From Rhodonellum psychrophilum GCM71 = DSM 17998 (lineage in GTDB: Bacteria; Bacteroidota; Bacteroidia; Cytophagales; Cyclobacteriaceae), in the NCBI RefSeq assembly GCF_000381545.1, contig NZ_KB906692.1, positions 23,997 to 87,996 on the forward strand: 64,000 nt of DNA. Direction: 5' to 3'. The number at the start of each line of letters is the position of its first letter. Positions within the stretch are counted from its first letter, which is position 1. A model generated the notes under the pieces. The model did not search any database. It saw only the letters and a list, made by a program, of their open reading frames with translations, and was not told the DNA's origin. Positions 59,098-64,000 of the stretch are shown here, piece by piece. The position numbers and the translations under genes are program-made.

Positions 59098-60066
59098 ATG
59101 GAAAAGACCCTTGACTTAAAATACACTTTTACCGAGAAAAAAGATACACGTTCCGGTTTTGGAGACGGCTTATTGGAAGCTGGTAGAAAAAACCCAAATG
59201 TAGTTGGCCTTTGTGCCGATCTTATCGGATCCCTTAAAATGGGCGCATTTCAAAAAGAATTCCCTGAGCGTTTCTTTCAGGTGGGTATCGCAGAAGCCAA
59301 CATGATGGGCATTGCGGCGGGCATGACCATCGGCGGAAAAATCCCCTTTACTGGAACTTTCGCCAACTTCTCCACAGGAAGGGTTTATGACCAAATCAGA
59401 CAATCCATCGCCTATTCCGACAAGAATGTCAAAATCTGTGCATCACATGCGGGATTGACTCTTGGAGAAGATGGGGCTACCCACCAGATATTGGAAGATC
59501 TCGGCATGATGAAAATGCTGCCCAACATGACCGTCATCAATCCATGCGATTACAACCAGACCAAAGCAGCAACTTTGGCCATCGCTGAGTATGTTGGTCC
59601 TGTTTATTTGAGATTTGGCCGTCCAAGTTGGCCGATCTTCACCCCTGCCAATCAGAAATTCGAAATCGGGAAAGCCTGGAAGATGATTGAAGGCACTGAT
59701 GTGACTATTTTTGCTACCGGCCATTTGGTTTGGGAAGCGGTAGTTGCTGAAGCAATGTTGAGAGAAGAAGGGATTTCGGCTGAGGTGATCAATATCCATA
59801 CAATCAAGCCTTTGGACGTGGAAGCTATCCTGGCATCGGTATCCAAAACAGGATGTTGTGTGTCGGCAGAGGAACACCAATACAATGGTGGATTGGGTGA
59901 CAGCATTGCCCAGACTTTGTCTAGAAATCAACCTGCACCACAAGAGTTTGTAGGTGTGGATGATTCCTTTGGAGAATCCGGAACGCCAACCCAACTGTTG
60001 GAAAAATATGGCTTGAATGCAGAAAACATCGTAAAAGCTGCCAAGCGCGCCATCAAAAGAAAATAA
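59098..60066 (+). CDS. Transketolase, C-terminal subunit
   Basis: A 322-aa subunit that holds the pyrimidine-binding and C-terminal domains. Seen: FFQVGIAEANMMGIAAGMTIGGKIPFTGTFANFSTGRVYDQIR with the catalytic Glu, HAGLTLGEDGATHQILEDLGMM, and the C-terminal VEAILASVSKTGCCVSAEEHQYNGGLGDSIAQ. Together with the upstream gene it makes the complete enzyme of the non-oxidative pentose phosphate pathway. A terminator follows. Confidence 0.93.
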   Translation: MEKTLDLKYTFTEKKDTRSGFGDGLLEAGRKNPNVVGLCADLIGSLKMGAFQKEFPERFFQVGIAEANMMGIAAGMTIGGKIPFTGTFANFSTGRVYDQIRQSIAYSDKNVKICASHAGLTLGEDGATHQILEDLGMMKMLPNMTVINPCDYNQTKAATLAIAEYVGPVYLRFGRPSWPIFTPANQKFEIGKAWKMIEGTDVTIFATGHLVWEAVVAEAMLREEGISAEVINIHTIKPLDVEAILASVSKTGCCVSAEEHQYNGGLGDSIAQTLSRNQPAPQEFVGVDDSFGESGTPTQLLEKYGLNAENIVKAAKRAIKRK

Positions 60067-60081
60067 TACAAGCAGAAATAC

Positions 60082-60150
60082 AATGAAGTTTGAGGATTTG
60101 GGTTTGGAAATGATTTTCCGATTCAATTGCCTCAAACTTCATTTTTTTTT
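60082..60150. terminator. Terminator between the transketolase and DUF1080 genes
   Basis: A 14-bp perfect stem (arms 60082-60095 and 60130-60143) with a 34-base loop that itself can fold (GGAAA / TTTCC), followed by a run of nine T at 60142-60150. It lies between convergent genes. Confidence 0.75.
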
Positions 60151-60158
60151 AATCTCAA

Positions 60159-60914
60159 TTACAATTTTCTCACCCAGATATTTCTGAAGCGCACCAAATC
60201 CCCATGGTCCTGAAGAACTATTGGCAATTCTGAAGGATGGGCCAGATAATTGGGAATACCGATATATTCCGTTGGTCCTTTCAATTCCACTGCATTTTGT
60301 ACCAAAACCCCATTGTGAATCAAGGTGACTTTAGCCGGAACCAGAAGGATCCCATCTGCATTGAACCTTGGTCCTGTGAAGAAAATATCATACGTGTTCC
60401 ATTCACCCGGAGCTTTGGTTGCATTGACCAAAGGCACATGTTGTTTGTAGATACTTCCTGCCTGACCGTTTGAATAAGTCCTGCTTTCGTAAGAATCCAA
60501 CACTTGTACTTCATATTTACCCATCAGGAAAATCCCACTGTTGCCTCTCCCCTGTCCTTCACCTTTGATGACTGTTGGGGAGGCCCATTCAACGTGAAGT
60601 TGCATGTCCCCATAGGAATCCTTCGTACGGATGTCGCCAGTTTTGGGCACGACGGTCATGGCACCATTTTCGACTTTCCATTCGGCGGCATTCCCCGTTC
60701 TTAAACTTTGAAAATTATTGAGATTTTTTCCGTCGAAAATCACGATAGCATCAGAGGGTGCCAGGTGGTTTTCGGCTCCGGCAGTCACTTTTCTGGGAAC
60801 AGGTTCCCAAAATTCAGTGGCCTCCGGTGGAAGTTTGATGTCTTTTTGTTGGGCGAAAAGGGGAAATGCTGCCATCATGGCCACGCAAGTAAACCCATGC
60901 TTTAAAATTTTCAT
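60159..60914 (-). CDS. DUF1080 (3-keto-disaccharide hydrolase-like) exported protein
   Basis: A 251-aa secreted protein with a signal peptide (MKILKHGFTCVAMMAAFPLFAQ). The rest is a jelly-roll of the DUF1080 family: VIFDGKNLNNFQSL, DMQLHVEWASPTVIKGEGQGRGNSGIFLMGKYEVQVLDSYESRTYSNGQAGSIYKQHVPL, and PIVLQDHGDLVRFRNIWVRKL. The family is found around sugar-degradation genes and some members cleave 3-keto-glucosides. No sugar cluster is nearby, so the substrate is open. Single gene. Confidence 0.92.
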   Translation of the reverse strand: MKILKHGFTCVAMMAAFPLFAQQKDIKLPPEATEFWEPVPRKVTAGAENHLAPSDAIVIFDGKNLNNFQSLRTGNAAEWKVENGAMTVVPKTGDIRTKDSYGDMQLHVEWASPTVIKGEGQGRGNSGIFLMGKYEVQVLDSYESRTYSNGQAGSIYKQHVPLVNATKAPGEWNTYDIFFTGPRFNADGILLVPAKVTLIHNGVLVQNAVELKGPTEYIGIPNYLAHPSELPIVLQDHGDLVRFRNIWVRKL

Positions 60915-61045
60915 AATTGGTTATTAAGGTTTTTGAATATTAAATGGTCAATTTAATTCAATAATCAGCGATTCAAAAACCGTTGATGGATTTTTGATTT
61001 TTGAAATTGTCCCTTTTGGTTACATTCATAAAAAAATATCAACCT

Positions 61046-63586
61046 ATGCAAAAATATTACCTGTTGTCTGCATTGCTTTTGGTGGTTTTGTTTCCGTCAA
61101 TGGCCCAAAAAGACTATTTCTTTCCTGATGAAACTTTTTCTCCCTCCATTCCTTCACCCGAAGATTATTTTGGTTACCCGATCGGAGATTGGCATACGCG
61201 GTATGATTTGATGATTTCCTACTTCGAAAAACTTGCGGAAAGTTCCGATAGAGCAAGCTTGGAAGTCATTGGTTACACCAATCAAAGAAGACCCATCGTG
61301 GTCTTCACCATCAGCAATCCTGCAAATATCCAAAACCTTGAAGGTATCCGGACACAGCATCTCCGATTGGTGGATCCATCGCTGGCCCTGCCGGATGTAT
61401 CCAAAATGCCCGCCATCGTCAATTTGGCATACAGCGTCCATGGAAATGAGCCCTCTACCACAGAAGCCGCTATCCTGACGGCTTATTGGTTGGTCGCCTC
61501 AGAAAGCGACAAAGCCAAAAACATCCGGGAAAACGCGGTGGTATTGATCGATCCAGCCATCAACCCAGACGGAAGAGACCGACACAGCAATTGGGTAAAC
61601 ATGCACAAAAGTTTTCCGGCAGTCGCCGATCCACTGGACAGGGAGCACAATGAGATCTGGCCCAGTGGCAGGGTCAACCATTATTGGTTTGATCTCAACA
61701 GAGATTGGTTGCCTTTGGCCCAAGTGGAGCTCCAAACCAAGATAAAGTGGTACCACAGCTGGTATCCGAATGTCGTCGGTGATTTTCACGAAATGGGAAC
61801 CAACAGTACCTACTTTTTTGAGCCCACCAAGCCCTTTGGAAGCGAAAACCCCATTATCCCCAGAAAAAACTACGAGGAGATCAACAATAAATTTGCAGGT
61901 TACTTTGCCAAGGCATTGGATGATTTGGGAAGCCTGTACTGGACAAAAGAAGTTTTTGACAACAGCTATCCGGGTTATGGATCCACCTATCCAGACATTC
62001 AGGGTGGACTTGGACTTGTCTTCGAACAGGGAAGTTCCAGGGGACATGTCCAAAACTCACAAAGAGGTGACATCACCTTTGCTTTTACCATCAGGAATCA
62101 ATTGGCCACCTCAATGGCGACATTGGAAGCGGCCGTGAACGAAAGGGAATACATGCACCGCTATTTGCGGGAATATTTTGAGACCGCCATAACCGAGGCG
62201 GGAAAGGATAAATCAAAAGCTTATGTTTTTGGCGATGAATATGATGAATCCCGCAACCGGCTTTTCCTAAAACTGCTTCTGGATCATAAAATCAAGGTGT
62301 TTGAAAACCAAAAAGATTTGTCTTCCGAAGGCAAATCCTTCAAAAAAGGAAAATCATGGATTGTGCCTACCTCCCAGCCCCAATACAGAATGGTCAGGAC
62401 GATGTTTGAGAAAGTGACTACCTTTTCCGATTCCGTGTTCTATGACGCTTCCTCCTGGACCATGGCCCTGGCCTATGGGATTCCCTATTCTTCTCAAAGT
62501 GCTGCTGCAGCTGGAAACGAAATCCTTGTACTCCCAGAACTTGACTTGAATTTCCCAGAGCTTGGAAAGTATGTGGCTTATTTGGCGGATTGGTCGGATT
62601 ACTTTGCCCCAAAACTGCTCCATCAGCTTCAGGAGGCTGGAGTACATGTGGAAACCACTGCCGTTCCTTTCACCTCCAATACCAACCAAGGCGCAAAGGA
62701 ATTTCCAGCAGGTTCACTGATCATTCCAACCGGTTTTCAAAAATTGAACCCCGAAGAACTCAGGGCTGCGGTCCAAAAAGCTGCCGATGGTTCTTCACAG
62801 CACATTTGGGCGACCACAACAGGTTTCAGTGCCAAAGGAATCGACTTGGGAAGCAATAATGTTTCCGCAGTCACTGTTCCAAAGGTGCTCATGCTCATCG
62901 GGCAAGGTACCTCCCAATACGAAGCTGGAGAAATTTGGCACTTAATGGATACGAAAGTTGGTATGCCGATGTCAAAAGTGGATGTGTCCCTTTTCGGAAG
63001 GATCAACCTTTTCGATTTCACCACGCTCATCCTGCCTTCGGGTAATTACAACGCTTTGACCTCAGGTCAAATCAATCATTTGAAGGATTGGCTCTCAAAA
63101 GGCGGAACATTGATTTCCCTAAGATCTGCCAGCCAATGGCTCCAAAGCCAGGAAATCGTCAAGGAAGAATACCTGACCGTGGATGCAGAAAAGGAACCTG
63201 ATCTCCTTTCTTTCGCTAACCAAAGGAATTATCAAGGCGCCAAAAATATTGGTGGAAGTATCTATTTGGCCAATTTGGACACCAGCCATCCTTTGGGTTA
63301 TGGCTATCGGAGCAACGAAATCCCGGTGTACCGAAACAGCACCATTTTCTTCAAGCCCTCCAAAATCAAATACCAAACCCCGGTAAGATACACTTCCAAT
63401 CCCCTGCTGGGCGGATATATTTCGGATTCAAATCTCGAAAAAATCAAGTCCAGTGCCAGTGTTTTTGTCTCAGAAGTGGGTTCAGGTCGGGTCATCCATT
63501 TCATTGACAATCCAAACTTTAGAGGTACTTGGTTTGGAACCAACAAGTTGTTTTTCAATGCCATATTCTTTGGAAATAAAATGTAG
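61046..63586 (+). CDS. M14 family zinc carboxypeptidase-like protein, exported
   Basis: An 846-aa secreted peptidase. I use the ATG at 61046, which gives a normal signal peptide (MQKYYLLSALLLVVLFPSMAQ); 15 codons upstream are also open. The catalytic domain spans about 45-400. Zinc ligands fit HGNEPSTTEA (His and Glu) and the later His in DFHEMGTNSTYFFEP. DLNRDWLPL and EQGSSRGHVQN are further family blocks. Residues about 400-846 form a large C-terminal region with a GATase-like alpha/beta fold (VPKVLMLIGQGTSQYEAGEIWHLMDTKVGMP). This two-part architecture recurs in Bacteroidota. Substrate unknown. Confidence 0.9.
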   Translation: MQKYYLLSALLLVVLFPSMAQKDYFFPDETFSPSIPSPEDYFGYPIGDWHTRYDLMISYFEKLAESSDRASLEVIGYTNQRRPIVVFTISNPANIQNLEGIRTQHLRLVDPSLALPDVSKMPAIVNLAYSVHGNEPSTTEAAILTAYWLVASESDKAKNIRENAVVLIDPAINPDGRDRHSNWVNMHKSFPAVADPLDREHNEIWPSGRVNHYWFDLNRDWLPLAQVELQTKIKWYHSWYPNVVGDFHEMGTNSTYFFEPTKPFGSENPIIPRKNYEEINNKFAGYFAKALDDLGSLYWTKEVFDNSYPGYGSTYPDIQGGLGLVFEQGSSRGHVQNSQRGDITFAFTIRNQLATSMATLEAAVNEREYMHRYLREYFETAITEAGKDKSKAYVFGDEYDESRNRLFLKLLLDHKIKVFENQKDLSSEGKSFKKGKSWIVPTSQPQYRMVRTMFEKVTTFSDSVFYDASSWTMALAYGIPYSSQSAAAAGNEILVLPELDLNFPELGKYVAYLADWSDYFAPKLLHQLQEAGVHVETTAVPFTSNTNQGAKEFPAGSLIIPTGFQKLNPEELRAAVQKAADGSSQHIWATTTGFSAKGIDLGSNNVSAVTVPKVLMLIGQGTSQYEAGEIWHLMDTKVGMPMSKVDVSLFGRINLFDFTTLILPSGNYNALTSGQINHLKDWLSKGGTLISLRSASQWLQSQEIVKEEYLTVDAEKEPDLLSFANQRNYQGAKNIGGSIYLANLDTSHPLGYGYRSNEIPVYRNSTIFFKPSKIKYQTPVRYTSNPLLGGYISDSNLEKIKSSASVFVSEVGSGRVIHFIDNPNFRGTWFGTNKLFFNAIFFGNKM

Positions 63587-63680
63587 GAAGTAAACAGGTT
63601 GCTCATGTGGGTTGCCTCTATTTTACCCTTTCCAAGTTCAAATGAATCTGGTTTCCTCAAACCATTTTCAAGAACAATTG

Positions 63681-63716
63681 AAACAAAGCCCCGCTTTCCA
63701 GCGGGGCTTTGTTTTG
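63681..63716 (+). terminator. Rho-independent terminator after the M14 peptidase gene
   Basis: A perfect 15-bp stem (arms 63681-63695 and 63700-63714) with a TTCC loop, GC-rich in the centre (GCCCCGC / GCGGGGC), followed by a T-rich tail. Confidence 0.9.
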
Positions 63717-63905
63717 TTAGCCATTAATTGAAAAGTTGACTGAATTGGATAAACCTAAATGTAGATGCGGCTTTAAAGAAGTTGAAACTTATACTCGCAA
63801 TCCCCAATATATCAGGCATTTATTTTTTTCTGGGATCTTATGGTGTTTTAGGAGTCCCTTTTTAGCGTTTGTTCTGATTTTCCTTATGGTTCCAAGTGGG
63901 CAAAC

Positions 63906-64000
63906 ATTTCGGTCGTGCCGATGGCACTTTGATTGGAAGATTGGTTGCTTCTTCCCCACAATAAATTATGGGGTTAAGATTTCGGTCGTGCCGATGGCAC
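63906..64000. repeat. Two copies of a 22-bp palindromic repeat, 73 bp apart
   Basis: The same 22 bases occur at 63906-63927 and 63979-64000. The core GTGCC-GAT-GGCAC folds into a hairpin. The 51 bases between contain a further CCCCA / TGGGG hairpin at about 63954-63973. This looks like a REP-type intergenic element that probably continues past the right edge. Confidence 0.75.

Larger units (their letters stand above)
63587..64000. other. Intergenic right end of the window
   Basis: Four hundred and fourteen bases without a credible gene. It contains a strong terminator (63681-63716) and two copies of a 22-base palindromic repeat (63906-63927, 63979-64000); the last copy ends exactly at the window edge. 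Between the repeats is a second hairpin (CCCCA / TGGGG). Confidence 0.5.

Noticed and set aside
63906..64000. Possible CRISPR array
   Set aside because: There are only two repeats, the unit is a strong palindrome, the 51-base spacer holds its own hairpin, and no cas gene is near.

Overview
The window comes from a Bacteroidota chromosome, most likely the family Cyclobacteriaceae (Algoriphagus/Aquiflexum-like). This is inferred from gene content: a TamL-type lipoprotein with a BamA-like barrel, 7TMR-DISM and PAS kinases, DUF2911, an M14 peptidase with a long C-terminal part, and a TonB/ExbBD/SPOR operon. It is also supported by repeated TAnnTTTG -7 promoter boxes and the lack of Shine-Dalgarno sequences. 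No rRNA, tRNA, CRISPR array, phage or complete insertion sequence was found. Most of the window looks like ordinary chromosomal core with a few decayed or accessory spots.

Layout. 0-2.4 kb: end of an arsenosugar operon (ArsS and an AhpD-like partner, minus strand) and a 1-Cys peroxiredoxin. 2.4-14.5 kb: mixed metabolic and envelope genes (KAS III-like enzyme, PhzF, lipoprotein, SBF-type transporter, SpoU rRNA methyltransferase divergent from tamL, YihY, aldo/keto reductase, a Rossmann/FAD oxidoreductase pair). 14.6-16 kb: a serine hydrolase gene broken by a 66-bp in-frame duplication/insertion that carries a stop codon. 16-23.6 kb: DEAD-box helicase, DoxX, a secreted protein with a gamma-glutamyltransferase, tyrS and a TetR regulator. 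24-29.2 kb: a CheB-CheR-PAS fusion followed by a PAS histidine kinase. 29.3-34.5 kb: an MDR oxidoreductase divergent from a four-gene operon (SDR, ACAD10/11-like dehydrogenase, APH-like kinase, 3-hydroxyacyl-CoA dehydrogenase). That operon resembles the 4-hydroxyacyl-CoA (levulinate-type) route. 34.5-37 kb: a 7TMR-DISM hybrid kinase.

36.9-47.5 kb is one long minus-strand operon: holA, a 995-aa TPR protein, an outer-membrane barrel, a SPOR protein, exbB, exbD, a TonB-like transducer, folC and trmB. 47.8-52.1 kb: a TPR protein, a universal stress protein, a 2-hydroxyacid dehydrogenase, DUF2911, and a chloramphenicol acetyltransferase-like gene with two offsetting frameshifts. 52.3-63.6 kb: a SerB-like/SerA fusion, TerC, a FAH-family hydrolase overlapping an M23 peptidase, Bcp, a split transketolase, a DUF1080 protein and an M14 peptidase. 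The last 100 bases hold two copies of a short palindromic repeat cut off by the window edge.

The most interesting points are the putative 4-hydroxyacyl-CoA operon, the broken serine hydrolase, the frameshifted cat-like gene, the SerB-SerA fusion, and a diverged intergenic repeat present twice 24 kb apart. I did not find a clearly new defence or mobile system.
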